Positions 23,637 to 33,370 are shown, counted from the stretch's first letter. The stretch is DNA of 64,000 nucleotides from Azospirillum fermentarium (GCF_025961205.1 NZ_JAOQNH010000003.1:248001-312000), one strand, 5' to 3'. The notes: generated by a model not told the origin, from the letters alone. Numbers and translations: made by a program.

Positions 23637-24166
23637 CGGTTGGCCTGTAAGTATGTATGGTTTAGGGTGCCGACATTATGCGGAAATTATCATTTCATGA
23701 AGACAATAATGGTAATTGATTTATCAAAAGTTAAAGAATAACCATACGATTATTTAGAAATTGAACGTTCTTTGATTCGCTGTGGGCTTTGTATTTATGG
23801 TTAAGAACATTTCACCACGGAAGAATTTTTTATTCTTTCTTGGGTAATTATATAATATCAAAGCATTGCTTTCAGTTCTGAAAGCGATACCGCGCCGGTG
23901 CGCAGCATGAAGGCGTGCGGATGGCGCCGGTCCTTCCGGCGGAGGGTTGGACGACTGGCGGCGGCTGGTGGGATGGTCCGGTCCGGGGCCGGCTTATTCT
24001 CCGCACGGTTGCGGTGCGCGGGGCGGGGAGCCGCCCGGCTTCGGGACCGCCGTGCCATCGTCCGCGCCATCGTCATGGCTCTGCGCGTGCCGGCGCTCCC
24101 GATGGAACGGGTACCGGCGGACGCTCAGGGACTGACGGTTCCTGAACGCACTGCGGCAGGGCGGTA
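23637..24166. other. Non-coding gap, AT-rich in its left half
   Basis: About 530 bases without a convincing gene. The left half (23640-23880) is strongly AT-rich and is likely the promoter region of the FixJ-type gene. The right half (23880-24166) is GC-rich and has only short, low-quality openings. One minus-strand opening ends in the peptide RRHPHAFMLRTGAVSLSELKAML (split here: RRHPHAFMLRTG, AVSLSELKAML), which faintly recalls the C-terminus of a tyrosine recombinase and could be a relic. Confidence 0.5.
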
Positions 24167-24940
24167 TCAGGGTTTGCCGGCTATCTGATTCACGGATATG
24201 CCGGTAAAGGTGTAACCTGAGGACCGGATCGATTTCACGGGCAGGAGAACCCCCGTCTCCTCCCGCACCTTCCGGCGCAGCAGGGACAGCAGGTTGTCGA
24301 TCCGCCGGTCGCTTTCCTGCTCAAGCTTTTTGCCCAGGGTGGTCATGATGGCTTCCCGGCTCACCTGCCTGCCGGGGGCCCTGAACAGCGCTTGCATGAT
24401 GCGGAATTCCGATGCCGTCAAGGACACGGCGGCCCCCGTCGGGGCGATCAGGCTCCAGTCCTGTTCGTCCAGCCGCCAGCCGTTGAGGGGCTGGCGCTTC
24501 GGCGTGGCGGGGGCATCCCCGGCGGGGGCGGCGGGCGGCGGCCCGCACGGTACGCCGCCTTCCGCCGCCCGTTCCAGGGCGATGCGGCGGGTCAGGTTCT
24601 GGATCACCACATGAAGTTCGGTCAGGTGCAGCGGCTTGCTCAGGTAATTGTCCGCACCGTTGAGCAGCCCCGTCACCCGGTCGTCCACGTCGCTGCGGGC
24701 CGTCAGGATGACGATGCCGACGCTGGGGGACAGATCGCGCACCTGGGCGGCGGTTTCGAAACCGTCCTGCCCGGGCAGGTTGACGTCCAGCACCACGACA
24801 TCGAACGGTTTTTCCCCATGGGATGCCAAAAAGGATTCCGCGTCGGGGTACCCGGTGACGGAGAAGCCGACCTTTCCCAGAAAGCGGCAGATTGTGCGCA
24901 AAAGGGCCGATTCATCCTCGACCACCGCGACGGAGAACAT
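24167..24940 (-). CDS. OmpR-type response regulator
   Basis: The 257-residue protein has a receiver (residues 1-115, phospho-acceptor Asp52 in VVVLDVNLPGQDG, LSKPLHL) and, after a Pro/Ala-rich linker (about 128-150), a C-terminal winged helix of the OmpR/PhoB type (LTASEFRIMQALFRAPGRQV, then SGYTFTG). The start at 24940 follows an AGGAAGAGG ribosome site. It is divergent from the 7TMR-DISM histidine kinase gene, which is its probable partner, with 253 bases between the start codons. Confidence 0.92.
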   Translation of the reverse strand: MFSVAVVEDESALLRTICRFLGKVGFSVTGYPDAESFLASHGEKPFDVVVLDVNLPGQDGFETAAQVRDLSPSVGIVILTARSDVDDRVTGLLNGADNYLSKPLHLTELHVVIQNLTRRIALERAAEGGVPCGPPPAAPAGDAPATPKRQPLNGWRLDEQDWSLIAPTGAAVSLTASEFRIMQALFRAPGRQVSREAIMTTLGKKLEQESDRRIDNLLSLLRRKVREETGVLLPVKSIRSSGYTFTGISVNQIAGKP

Positions 24941-25193
24941 CCGATCCTCTTCCTCGTTCCCACCGGGCGATACGCGGCCCACCTCGTGCCAAGCCGGTTT
25001 GAAGGGCCTGTATATTGTCAGGGTTATTCGGATATGTATAGATCCTGGCCGGGGCCGCGCAAAACGGGAAGAACCGTATCGGCCCTTCTCCAGGGCGGCA
25101 TGACTTGCCTGCGCCCGATGGCCATGGCTGTATTTTGCCAATACAGGCAGAAAATAAAGCGATTCTTCCGAAAAAATTCCGCCGCTTCTTGGC

Positions 25194-27296
25194 ATGATGG
25201 ACGTGTTGGATAAGAAAAAGACGCCGTTTCCGCCGGGGTTCCCCGCCGGCGGCAAGGCAGGGGTGGTCCCGGACCGTTCCCGTCCCGGCTCCGGGCTGGG
25301 GCGTTTGCTGCTGCTGATCGCGGTCTTTCTGGTGATGTCCGTGCGCTCCGCCTCCGGGCAAGCGCCGCCGGCCGTGATCCTGGCCCCGGACAGCCCGGTC
25401 CTGTCCTTGGACGCCGGCATGGCTTTGCTGATTCCTCCCGACGAGGGGGTGACCGTCGAAGACGTCCTGTCGGTCCCGGCCACCGCCTTCACCATTCCGG
25501 GCGAGCGTGCCCCCGCCCACTTCGACATGGCGGTGCAATGGCGTCTCGTCTCTTTGAGAAACCCGACGGAGCGGGCCACGGTGCGGTTGATCGAGGTCGG
25601 CAGGCCACGGCTGAACTATGTGGATTTCTACAGCGTCGATGAAGCCCTGCGCGTGACCCATTACGCGGCCGGAAGCCGCCGGCCCTTTTCGGTGCGGCCC
25701 TATCCCCACCGCACCTTCCTCTTTCCCGTGACCGTCGGCGCCGGCGAGACCGTCCGCATCCTGCTGCGGACCAAATCCGAAGGGGCCATCGTCGTCACGG
25801 CCAAGGCTTGGGAACCGGATGCCTTCACCGCCCATTCGACACGGACGGCCTGGTATTACGGCATCATGCACGGGACGGCGCTGGTGCTCCTGCTCCTGGC
25901 TGCCGTCGGAGCCTTTTCCTTTCGTGACCGGGCGTCGTTCTGGCTGCTGATCCAGGTGGCGGGGTTCCATGTCCGGCTGCTGGGGCTGAGCGGCCATCTC
26001 CATGAGATCGTCCTGCCGGCCCACCCGCTTGCGGCCGACAGGCTGGGGGATTTCGCCACCGGCCCCGGCTTGGCGGGGGGCTTCATGTTCATGGTGGCGT
26101 TTCTCGATCTGCGCCGGCGTCTGCCCCGTATCGCCCTGCTGTTCCAGGGGCTGGCGGTGGCGAGCGTTCTGCTGGGGGCCACCGCCTTTGCCGGGTATTA
26201 CGGCCTTGCCGCTCCGGTCGTGAACGCGGGGGTGCTGGCCTACGCTTTTCTCAGCGTCGGGGTGCTTGCTTATCTTGTGGTGCGGGGCGAACGGGGGCTT
26301 GGCCTGCTGTGTCTGGGCATGGCGGTTCCCATGGCCGCCATGGTGATGAGAATCGGCAAGAACTTCGGCCTGCCCGTGGCGGCGGACACGGCGGAATGGA
26401 GCATTTATGTGGGTTTCTACGGCTACGCGGTCATCCTGGGCGTCGCCATCGCCCGCCACATCCGGCGGATCGAGGAAGAGCGCCTGCGGCTTGCCCACAC
26501 GGCGTTGGACGAAACGGCCAGGCGGGAAAGCATCCTGAACCGCATGGTGCAGGAACGCACCCAGGAGCTTGAGGAAAGCCAGCGCATGCTGATGGCCAAT
26601 CTGGAGCGGGAGCGGCAATCGCGGCAGGAGCAGCGCAATTTCCTCTCCATGGTGTCCCACGAGTTCAAGACACCCATGAGCATCATCCTCGCATCGGTCT
26701 CGACCATGAGCGAATGCCGGCTGGACGAGGCCGAAACGGCGGAGGAAATGGGCAACATCGTCACGGCGGTGGCCCGCATGCAGGGGCTGGTGGAAAAATG
26801 CCTGTCCGATGAATGGCTGGATCAGGCCAGCATCGTGCTGGACGCGGCTCCCCTGGATCTTCCAGCCCTCCTGCGGGAGCTGCTGGCCGCCCAGCGCCTC
26901 ACCCACGAGGACCGGGCGTTCACCCTGGCCAGCCACGGAACCCCGCGCCGGGTGACCGGCGACGACATGCTGCTGCGGATGATGTTCGCCAACATCATCG
27001 AGAACGCCGCCAAATATTCGCCCCCCGGCACCCCCATCGGCGTCGGGATCCGGTGGGAGGACGACCGGGTGCAGGTCTTCGTCCAGGATCAGGGGGAGCC
27101 GATCGCGCCGGAAGACCGGGCGCGCATCTTCGAGAAATTCTACCGCTCCCCCCGCCAGCGCCGGAAGGAAGGGGCGGGGCTGGGGCTGTATCTGGTCCGG
27201 CGGATCGCCCGCCTGCACGGCGGCGACATCATCCTGGACAACCACGCCGCCACGGGAAACCGCTTTGCCGTCACGCTGGGGGACCGCGCCGGATGA
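25194..27296 (+). CDS. 7TMR-DISM sensor histidine kinase
   Basis: The 700-residue membrane kinase has an N-terminal signal/anchor segment (about residues 36-55), a periplasmic 7TMR-DISMED2-type beta domain (about 60-210) and seven membrane helices (about 220-425). A coiled-coil (about 427-485), a HisKA domain with His489 in FLSMVSHEFKTP and a HATPase domain (NIIENAAKYSPPG; GAGLGLYLVRRI) follow. The periplasmic domain family often binds carbohydrates or small organic ligands. It is divergent from the OmpR-type regulator, its likely phosphate acceptor. The ligand is unknown. Confidence 0.92.
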   Translation: MMDVLDKKKTPFPPGFPAGGKAGVVPDRSRPGSGLGRLLLLIAVFLVMSVRSASGQAPPAVILAPDSPVLSLDAGMALLIPPDEGVTVEDVLSVPATAFTIPGERAPAHFDMAVQWRLVSLRNPTERATVRLIEVGRPRLNYVDFYSVDEALRVTHYAAGSRRPFSVRPYPHRTFLFPVTVGAGETVRILLRTKSEGAIVVTAKAWEPDAFTAHSTRTAWYYGIMHGTALVLLLLAAVGAFSFRDRASFWLLIQVAGFHVRLLGLSGHLHEIVLPAHPLAADRLGDFATGPGLAGGFMFMVAFLDLRRRLPRIALLFQGLAVASVLLGATAFAGYYGLAAPVVNAGVLAYAFLSVGVLAYLVVRGERGLGLLCLGMAVPMAAMVMRIGKNFGLPVAADTAEWSIYVGFYGYAVILGVAIARHIRRIEEERLRLAHTALDETARRESILNRMVQERTQELEESQRMLMANLERERQSRQEQRNFLSMVSHEFKTPMSIILASVSTMSECRLDEAETAEEMGNIVTAVARMQGLVEKCLSDEWLDQASIVLDAAPLDLPALLRELLAAQRLTHEDRAFTLASHGTPRRVTGDDMLLRMMFANIIENAAKYSPPGTPIGVGIRWEDDRVQVFVQDQGEPIAPEDRARIFEKFYRSPRQRRKEGAGLGLYLVRRIARLHGGDIILDNHAATGNRFAVTLGDRAG

Positions 27297-27761
27297 TGCT
27301 TTCGTGACGATGTGCTCCACGGCGAAAACGCTCTTGACCCGGCGTCGGGCGGGGAGTAGAGGAGCCGGAGTGCCGTTGAAGTATCGGCCCCCATCCGTGC
27401 GGTCAAATCACGGATGGCCGCCGAGAAGGTCAGGAATGGAACCCCACAGTCGTCGATCGAAACAGAAGCAGGCGAAGACGCCGGTTCTGGGCTGACCTTA
27501 TCTGAGGGTCCACCCGGTCCGGCCCCGTACGCCGGACAATCAGAGGTGGACCATGGTGTGTTCTTCCATCACCATCCGCATGTTCATCCCTCCCCCCCGC
27601 TGTGCTGCCGCGGTGGGGATGGCGCCGTGTGACCCGCTCCCGCGACAGCGTTAACCCGTTCCCTCCTTCCTGACACCGCATCCCGTCCCCACGCCGGGAC
27701 CGGGAGCCCTTCGTCCTGTTTTGCCCATGCGGTCCCCGGCGGGCCGCGGGAAGGTACGGTC
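27297..27761. other. Leader region of the ABC transporter operon
   Basis: A 465-base gap with no convincing gene. It contains the structured segment 27333-27434 described separately, followed by about 320 bases of GC-rich sequence up to the permease start. I see no clear promoter hexamers. Confidence 0.5.
27333..27434 (+). ncRNA. Candidate structured leader RNA (possible riboswitch)
   Basis: A closing helix pairs CTTGACC (27333-27339) plus CGGCG (27340-27344) with CGCCG (27419-27423) plus GGTCAGG (27428-27434), interrupted only by AGAA on the 3' side. Inside lie a GCCG/CGGC hairpin and a perfect 9-base-pair hairpin CCATCCGTG/CACGGATGG (27391-27417) with loop CGGTCAAAT. The 5' strand contains GGGGAGTAG (27351-27359), a motif that from memory is typical of the yybP-ykoY (manganese) riboswitch, but the rest does not match that class clearly. 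It precedes a NitT/TauT-like ABC transporter. Confidence 0.35.
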
Positions 27762-29561
27762 ATGGTCTGGATCAACATGAGCATTTCCGCCACGGGTCTG
27801 TCGGCCCGCGCGGCGGGGGCCGCCCCCAACCGGTGGGATCTGCTGGCGCTGCCGCTGGTCATCGGCCTGCTGGCGCTGATGGCCGTCGGGGGGGAGGAGA
27901 TGACGGCCCCGCTGGACAGCATCGCCGCGGCCCCGGTGTCGCTCGACCCGTGGATGCTGCCGGAATACGCCCTGCGCTCCACCTTGCGCATGCTGGCGGC
28001 GATGGCGGCGTCGCTGGTCTTCACCTTCACCTACGCCACGCTGGCGGCCAAGAGCCGGCGGGCCGGCATGGTGCTGATCCCGGTGCTGGACGTGCTGCAG
28101 TCGGTGCCGGTGCTGGGCTACATCTCGTTCACCGTGGTGTTCTTCCTGGGGCTGTTTCCCGGCAGCGTTCTGGGGGCGGAGTGTGCGGCGGTGTTCGCCA
28201 TCTTCACCAGCCAGGCGTGGAACATGGCCTTCAGCTTCTACCAGTCCCTGCGCACCGTGCCGCGGGATCTGGGGGAGGCGGCGAGCGGCTTCGGCTTTTC
28301 CGGCTGGCAGCGGTTCTGGACGCTGGAAGCGCCCTATGCCGCGCCGGGATTGGTGTGGAACATGATGATGTCCATGTCCGGCGGCTGGTTCTTCGTGGTG
28401 GCGTCGGAGGCGATCACGGTCGGCGACCGCACCATCACCCTGCCGGGGGTCGGTTCCTATCTGGCGCAGGCCATCGGGGAACGGGATCTGGGGGCGGTGG
28501 GCTGGGCGGTGCTGGCCATGCTGCTGGTGATCCTGGCCTATGACCAGTTGCTGTTCCGCCCGCTGGTGGCGTGGGCCGACAAGTTCCGCGTGGAGCTGAC
28601 GGGCGCGCAGGAGGTGCCGGACTCCTGGCTGCTCAACCTGTTCCAGCGCACCCGCTTCTTCCGCACCCTGTTCGCCCCGGTGGGCGGGCTGCTGGACCGG
28701 GCGGTGTGGTGGCGGCCCCGTGGGTTCGGCCTTCCGCTGGCGGCGAGGGCGAGGGCGAGGGCGGGGGCGGGGCGGGTGGCCGGGCCGTTTCTGCGCCGGC
28801 TGGACCGGGTGCCGGCCCGCACGGTGGATGCGCTGTGGTACGCGGTTCTGGCCGTGGCCGGCGGGTGGTGCGGCTGGACCATGGTGACGTTCATCGCGTC
28901 GGGCGTGGGCTGGGGCGACGTGGGCACGGCGGTGCTGCTGGGGGCGGCCACGCTGGCGCGGGTGGTGGCGCTGATCGTGGTGGCGTCGCTGGTGTGGGTG
29001 CCGCTGGGGGTGCTGATCGGGCTGCGCCCGCGGCTGGCGGAAATGGTGCAGCCGGCGGCCCAGTTCCTCGCCGCCTTTCCCGCCAACCTGCTGTTTCCGG
29101 TGGCGGTGGTGGCGATCCTGCGGTTCGATCTCAACCCCGATGTCTGGCTCAGCCCGCTGATGATCCTGGGCACCCAGTGGTACATCCTGTTCAACGTGGT
29201 GGCCGGCACCACCGCCTTTCCCAGCGATCTGCGGGAAGCGGCGGCCAATTTCCGCATCCGCGGCTGGCAATGGTGGCGCGACGTGATGCTGCCGGGGGTG
29301 TTTCCCCACTACATCACCGGGGCGGTCACCGCGTCGGGCGGGTCGTGGAACGCCAGCATCGTGGCCGAAGCCGTCAATTGGGGCGACACCACCCTGACCG
29401 CCCATGGCTTGGGCAGCTACATCGCCCAGGCCACGGCGGCGGGCGACTATCCCCGCATCGTGCTGGGCATCGCGGTGATGGCGGTGTTCGTCATTCTTCT
29501 CAACCGACTTCTGTGGCGCCCGCTCTACGCCTTTGCCGAGCGCCGCCTGCGTCTTGCCTGA
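27762..29561 (+). CDS. Fused double-permease subunit of a NitT/TauT-type ABC transporter
   Basis: The 599-residue protein is two ABC permease units in one chain (about residues 70-290 and 370-590). Each has several membrane helices and the EAA loop that contacts the ATPase: EAASGFGFSGWQRFWTLEAP and EAAANFRIRGWQWWRDVMLP. Duplicated permeases of this kind are annotated as anion-type or uncharacterised importers; the substrate cannot be deduced. No substrate-binding protein gene is adjacent. The ATPase gene follows after 13 bases. An Arg/Ala-rich linker (near residue 330) joins the halves. Confidence 0.9.
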   Translation: MVWINMSISATGLSARAAGAAPNRWDLLALPLVIGLLALMAVGGEEMTAPLDSIAAAPVSLDPWMLPEYALRSTLRMLAAMAASLVFTFTYATLAAKSRRAGMVLIPVLDVLQSVPVLGYISFTVVFFLGLFPGSVLGAECAAVFAIFTSQAWNMAFSFYQSLRTVPRDLGEAASGFGFSGWQRFWTLEAPYAAPGLVWNMMMSMSGGWFFVVASEAITVGDRTITLPGVGSYLAQAIGERDLGAVGWAVLAMLLVILAYDQLLFRPLVAWADKFRVELTGAQEVPDSWLLNLFQRTRFFRTLFAPVGGLLDRAVWWRPRGFGLPLAARARARAGAGRVAGPFLRRLDRVPARTVDALWYAVLAVAGGWCGWTMVTFIASGVGWGDVGTAVLLGAATLARVVALIVVASLVWVPLGVLIGLRPRLAEMVQPAAQFLAAFPANLLFPVAVVAILRFDLNPDVWLSPLMILGTQWYILFNVVAGTTAFPSDLREAAANFRIRGWQWWRDVMLPGVFPHYITGAVTASGGSWNASIVAEAVNWGDTTLTAHGLGSYIAQATAAGDYPRIVLGIAVMAVFVILLNRLLWRPLYAFAERRLRLA

Positions 29562-29574
29562 GGGAGGACCGGAC

Positions 29575-30903
29575 ATGCCGGATACCCTGGAAACCGTGGA
29601 TACCCTGAACCCCGTCCTGTTCGACCTGACGGGCGTGCGCCAGTCCTATGCCAAGCCGGGCGCGCGGGAATACGTCGTGCTGGACGGCGTGGACCTGAGC
29701 CTGCGGGCGGGGGAGATCGTCGGGCTGCTGGGCCGCTCCGGCTCGGGCAAGTCCACGCTGCTGCGCATCGTCGCCGGGCTGGTGCGGCCCACCGGCGGTG
29801 CGGTCACCCACCACGGCGCCCCCGTCACCGGCCCCGCCGACGGGGTGGCGATGGTGTTCCAGTCCTTCGCCCTGTTCCCCTGGATGACCGTGTGGGAAAA
29901 CGTGCTGGCCGGGCTGAAGGCCCAGGGCGTGCCGCTTCGGGAGGCCGAGGCGCGGGCGGAGGAGGCCATCGACCTGATCGGCCTGTCGGGCTTCGAATCC
30001 GCCTATCCCAAGGAGCTGTCGGGCGGCATGCGCCAGCGGGTGGGCTTCGCCCGTGCGCTGGTGGTCCACCCGGAAATCCTGCTGATGGACGAGCCGTTTT
30101 CGGCGCTGGACGTGCTGACGGCGGAAACCCTGCGCACCGACCTCCTGGACCTGTGGATGGAACGGCGGCTGCCGATCCGCTCGATCCTGATGGTCACCCA
30201 CAACATCGAGGAGGCGGTGCTGATGTGCGACCGCATCCTGGTGTTCTCGTCCAATCCCGGACGGGTGGCGGCGGAAATCCGCGTGGATATTCCCCACCCG
30301 CGCAACCGCCTGGACCCGGTGTTCCGCGCCATGGTCGATGACATCTATGGCCGGATGACGGCGCGCAAACCGCTGACCGCCCCGGCCGTCCCCGCGGCCC
30401 GCCAGCCGCCGGCCCATGCGGTGCCGCTGGTGCCGGTGTCCACCAACCTGCTGGCCGGGCTGATGGAGACCCTGGCCTCGCCCGTTTATCACGGCCGGGC
30501 GGATCTGCCCCATCTGGCGGCGGCGCTGCAGCACGAGATCGACGACCTGTTCCCCATTGCCGAGGCGCTGCAGATGCTGGGCTTCGCCGAGGTGGCGGAG
30601 GGCGACATCCACCTGACCGAGCCGGGGCGGCTGTTTGCCGAAGCCGGGGTGGACGACCGCAAGCGGCTGTTCGCCGAGCATCTGGTCCGTTTCGTTCCGC
30701 TGGCCGCCCACATCCATGGGCTGCTGAAGGAGGTTCCGTCCCATCATGTTCCCCGCGCCCGCATCGGTGCCGAGCTGACCCCCTTCATGAGCGAGGATTA
30801 CGCCGGCGACACGCTGAGGGCGGTGACGAGCTGGGCGCGTTACGCCGAACTCTTCGCCTATGACGACGAAAGCGAGACCTTCGCGTTCGAGGATGGGGAA
30901 TAG
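29575..30903 (+). CDS. ABC transporter ATPase with C-terminal AAA-associated domain
   Basis: The start at 29575 has GGAGG 7 bases upstream and gives 442 residues. The first about 260 residues are a NitT/TauT-type ATPase with Walker A GRSGSGKST, signature LSGGMRQRV and Walker B ILLMDEPFSALD. The last about 140 residues (after a Pro/Ala linker near 280) form the extra domain found on ATPases partnered with fused permeases, including HEIDDLFPIAEALQMLGFAE and LFAEHLVRFVPLAAHI. It powers transport by the permease encoded just upstream. A strong hairpin lies 13 bases after the stop. Confidence 0.93.
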   Translation: MPDTLETVDTLNPVLFDLTGVRQSYAKPGAREYVVLDGVDLSLRAGEIVGLLGRSGSGKSTLLRIVAGLVRPTGGAVTHHGAPVTGPADGVAMVFQSFALFPWMTVWENVLAGLKAQGVPLREAEARAEEAIDLIGLSGFESAYPKELSGGMRQRVGFARALVVHPEILLMDEPFSALDVLTAETLRTDLLDLWMERRLPIRSILMVTHNIEEAVLMCDRILVFSSNPGRVAAEIRVDIPHPRNRLDPVFRAMVDDIYGRMTARKPLTAPAVPAARQPPAHAVPLVPVSTNLLAGLMETLASPVYHGRADLPHLAAALQHEIDDLFPIAEALQMLGFAEVAEGDIHLTEPGRLFAEAGVDDRKRLFAEHLVRFVPLAAHIHGLLKEVPSHHVPRARIGAELTPFMSEDYAGDTLRAVTSWARYAELFAYDDESETFAFEDGE

Positions 30904-30915
30904 CAGGCTGGAAAA

Positions 30916-30945
30916 GGGGGCCGGCCCCTCTCGGGGCCGGCCCCC
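30916..30945 (-). terminator. Strong 13-bp hairpin terminator
   Basis: GGGGGCCGGCCCC and its perfect complement enclose the loop TCTC. Read on the minus strand the stem is followed by TTTTC, so it best terminates the small minus-strand gene at 30983-31294; it may also stop plus-strand transcripts of the ABC operon. Confidence 0.75.
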
Positions 30946-30982
30946 AAATCATAACCCGCGGCTCCCCGCCGCGGCACCGCTT

Positions 30983-31294
30983 CTACCCGTGCCAGATGGG
31001 ATGGGTGGCCCGCACCGGCGACTGGCGCCGGTCGTACGGGCTGGGGTGGTGCAGGCAGGTCAGGCGGTAGAGGCCCAACAGGTCTTCGGTCCGGCCCGGA
31101 TCGTTGTGCCGGGCCACGCTGCACAGATTGTCCCACACCATCTGACGAAGGGCTGCGTCACCCCATGGGTGGTTCAGCAGATAGACACCTTTTTCCAGAG
31201 CGATCATCGACGGCAACCGCTCGTGCGCGGCGATCTGGGCAACCTCATCCTTGTCGAGGTTGGCAAGGCCGATACAATCCTCATAGGTGAGCAT
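30983..31294 (-). CDS. Conserved-looking small protein of unknown function
   Basis: The start at 31294 is chosen for its GGGAGG ribosome site; the upstream in-frame ATG has none. The 103-residue protein begins MLTYEDCIGLANLDKDEV and contains IAAHERLPSMIALEKGVYLL and a His-rich C-terminus ending THPIWHG. No membrane segment or catalytic motif was recognised. It stands alone between two transcription units and ends 38 bases before a hairpin terminator. The coherent sequence and ribosome site support a real gene. Confidence 0.75.
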   Translation of the reverse strand: MLTYEDCIGLANLDKDEVAQIAAHERLPSMIALEKGVYLLNHPWGDAALRQMVWDNLCSVARHNDPGRTEDLLGLYRLTCLHHPSPYDRRQSPVRATHPIWHG

Positions 31295-31513
31295 GGCAAC
31301 CTCCCGGTGCGGCACCCACGGCTGTGGGGCCGCATCCTTCCCGGCGTCCGCCATGGCGCGGCACCCGCCCGCCGGAAGAGGGCGGGGGGCGTGAGCGCCG
31401 GTGGGCTTACATCACCCTTTTCTTATACCACATTTCCAGATGCGGCATGGATGCGAAGACGGGGGGAGGAGGCATCCATCCGCGGGGTGCGGCATGATGC
31501 CTCGGGCAGGAAA

Positions 31514-32380
31514 TCAATCGTCGCCCTGGGTCTGCTGCCGTTCCTGGAAGCGGAACGGGTTGGCGGGATAGACGCCCAGGATCTTCACCTCGCGGGCGAA
31601 GAAGTCCAGTTCCTCCAGCGCCAGCCGCAGGGAACGGTCCTCCGGGTGGCCTTCCACGTCGGCATAGAACTGGGTGGCGGTGAATCGCCCCTCGACCATG
31701 TAGCTTTCCAGCTTGGTCATGTTGACGCCGTTGGTGGCGAATCCGCCCAGCGCCTTGTACAGCGCCGCCGGCACGCTGCGCACGCGGAAGACGAAGGTGG
31801 TGATGGTGGGGGTGCCGGGGGCCGGAACCTTCGGCTCGCGGGCCATGATCAGGAAGCGGGTGGTGTTGTGCCGCGCGTCCTCGATGTCCGCCTTCAGGAT
31901 CTCCAGCCCATAGATCTCGGCGGCCAGCGACGAGGCGATGGCCGCGTGCCGGGGATCGTTCAGCGCCGCGATCTCGGCGGCGGAACCGGCGGTGTCGGCG
32001 TGGTTGATGATCTCCAGCCCCAGGCTGCGGATGGCGGACCGGCACTGGGACAGGGCCTGGATATGGCTGCGCACCGTGCGGATGGTGCCCAGCGTGGCGC
32101 CCTTGGGGGCCAGAAGCTGGTGGTTCACCGGCTGGAAATGCTCGCCGATGATGTGCAGCCCGCCTTCGGGCAGCAGATAGTGGTTGTCGGCCACGCGCCC
32201 GGCGATGGAGTTTTCCACCGGGATCATGGCAAGGGCCGCGCGCCCCTCGCGCACGGCGGCGAACGCGTCCTCGAACGTCTGGCAGGGCAGGGTGGTCATG
32301 CCCGGAAACACCGAACGGCACGACAGGTCGGAATAGGCGCCGGGATGCCCTTGGAAGGCGATGATGTTCGAGGTCGGCAT
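31514..32380 (-). CDS. pheA: Prephenate dehydratase
   Basis: The 288-residue enzyme converts prephenate to phenylpyruvate in phenylalanine biosynthesis. The catalytic part (about residues 5-185) begins AFQGHPGAYSD and contains PVENSIAGRVADNHYLL and the HNTTRFLIMAR segment with the catalytic Thr. A C-terminal ACT domain (about 200-280; FVFRVRSVPAALYKALGGFA) is the phenylalanine-sensing unit. It lacks a chorismate mutase domain, as usual in alphaproteobacteria. It follows kdsB on the minus strand, 21 bases downstream. Confidence 0.96.
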   Translation of the reverse strand: MPTSNIIAFQGHPGAYSDLSCRSVFPGMTTLPCQTFEDAFAAVREGRAALAMIPVENSIAGRVADNHYLLPEGGLHIIGEHFQPVNHQLLAPKGATLGTIRTVRSHIQALSQCRSAIRSLGLEIINHADTAGSAAEIAALNDPRHAAIASSLAAEIYGLEILKADIEDARHNTTRFLIMAREPKVPAPGTPTITTFVFRVRSVPAALYKALGGFATNGVNMTKLESYMVEGRFTATQFYADVEGHPEDRSLRLALEELDFFAREVKILGVYPANPFRFQERQQTQGDD

Positions 32381-32401
32381 GGGAAACGTCTGTCCGCTGG
32401 G

Positions 32402-33157
32402 TCAGGAACGCCGGGCCAGCAGGGTGCGGGCCCGTTCGAGGTCTTCGGGAGTATCGACGCCCAGGGGAACCGCGTCAACGACCGCCACGTCGATGCGCAG
32501 GCCGTGGGCCAGCGCGCGGAGCTGCTCCAGCCGCTCGCGCTGTTCCAGCACCGACGGCGGCAGGGCGACGAACCGCTCCAGCGCCGCCCGGCGGTAGGCG
32601 TACAGGCCGATGTGGTGCAGCAGCGGCCCGTCGCCGGTGGGGGCGGTGGCGCGGGTGAAATAAAGGGCGCGGCCCCGGTTCAGCACCGGGTCCAGTTCCA
32701 CCACCGCCTTGACCACGTTGGGGTTGTCCACCTCCTCCGCCCGCGTGATGACGGCGGCGAGCGTGGCGATGTCCACCGCCGGATCGGCCAGGGTGGCGAA
32801 GGCGGTGCGCACCACCGCCGGCTCGATGGTCGGCAGGTCGCCCTGCACGTTGACCACCGCGTCGTGGGTGTGGTCCGGGTCGATCAGGTTCACCGCCTCG
32901 AAGATGCGGTCGGAGCCCGAGGGGTGGTCGGGGCGGGTCAGCACGGCGGTGCCGCCCGCCGATTCGACGGCCCGGACGATGTCCGGCTCGGCGGCGGCGA
33001 CCAGGACGGGGCCGATATCGGCCTCCACCGCCCGGCGCCAGACCTGCACGATCATGGGCAGCCCGTTGATGTCGGCCAGGGGCTTGCCCGGCAGCCGGGT
33101 GGACGCCATGCGGGCGGGAATCACCACGATGGGGTTGGACGGCGGGGAAACGGTCAT
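32402..33157 (-). CDS. kdsB: 3-deoxy-manno-octulosonate cytidylyltransferase
   Basis: The 251-residue enzyme activates KDO with CTP for lipopolysaccharide core synthesis. The nucleotide-binding start VVIPARMASTRLPGKPL is present, as are VNVQGDLPTIEP and GLYAYRRAALERF. The start at 33157 was chosen because the family begins a few residues before the VVIPAR motif; the much longer opening upstream has no homology. The kdsB-pheA pair, divergent from a cytochrome c gene, is a familiar alphaproteobacterial arrangement. Confidence 0.96.
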   Translation of the reverse strand: MTVSPPSNPIVVIPARMASTRLPGKPLADINGLPMIVQVWRRAVEADIGPVLVAAAEPDIVRAVESAGGTAVLTRPDHPSGSDRIFEAVNLIDPDHTHDAVVNVQGDLPTIEPAVVRTAFATLADPAVDIATLAAVITRAEEVDNPNVVKAVVELDPVLNRGRALYFTRATAPTGDGPLLHHIGLYAYRRAALERFVALPPSVLEQRERLEQLRALAHGLRIDVAVVDAVPLGVDTPEDLERARTLLARRS

Positions 33158-33370
33158 GGCGGACGATCCCGATCTGAACAGGGGGCCTTTGCGATGACGG
33201 GGGGTGAAGCACGTCCCAGGCCCCGCGTCAAGGGGCCGGAGGCCAAGGCTGCCGGTGACATTTGCCGCAGGGCGGACTATCCTTGCGGCAAAACGCCCGG
33301 TCCGGCCGGGTGGCGCTCTCACACGTCCGGTGTCACCGGGCCCATGGATCGAACAAGGGGACGGAACCCT

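Noticed and set aside
23858..24076. Minus-strand opening ending in a peptide that recalls a tyrosine recombinase C-terminus
   Set aside because: Only about 20 residues look related, there is no upstream catalytic core, and the start site is weak. Kept as a possible relic only in the region note.
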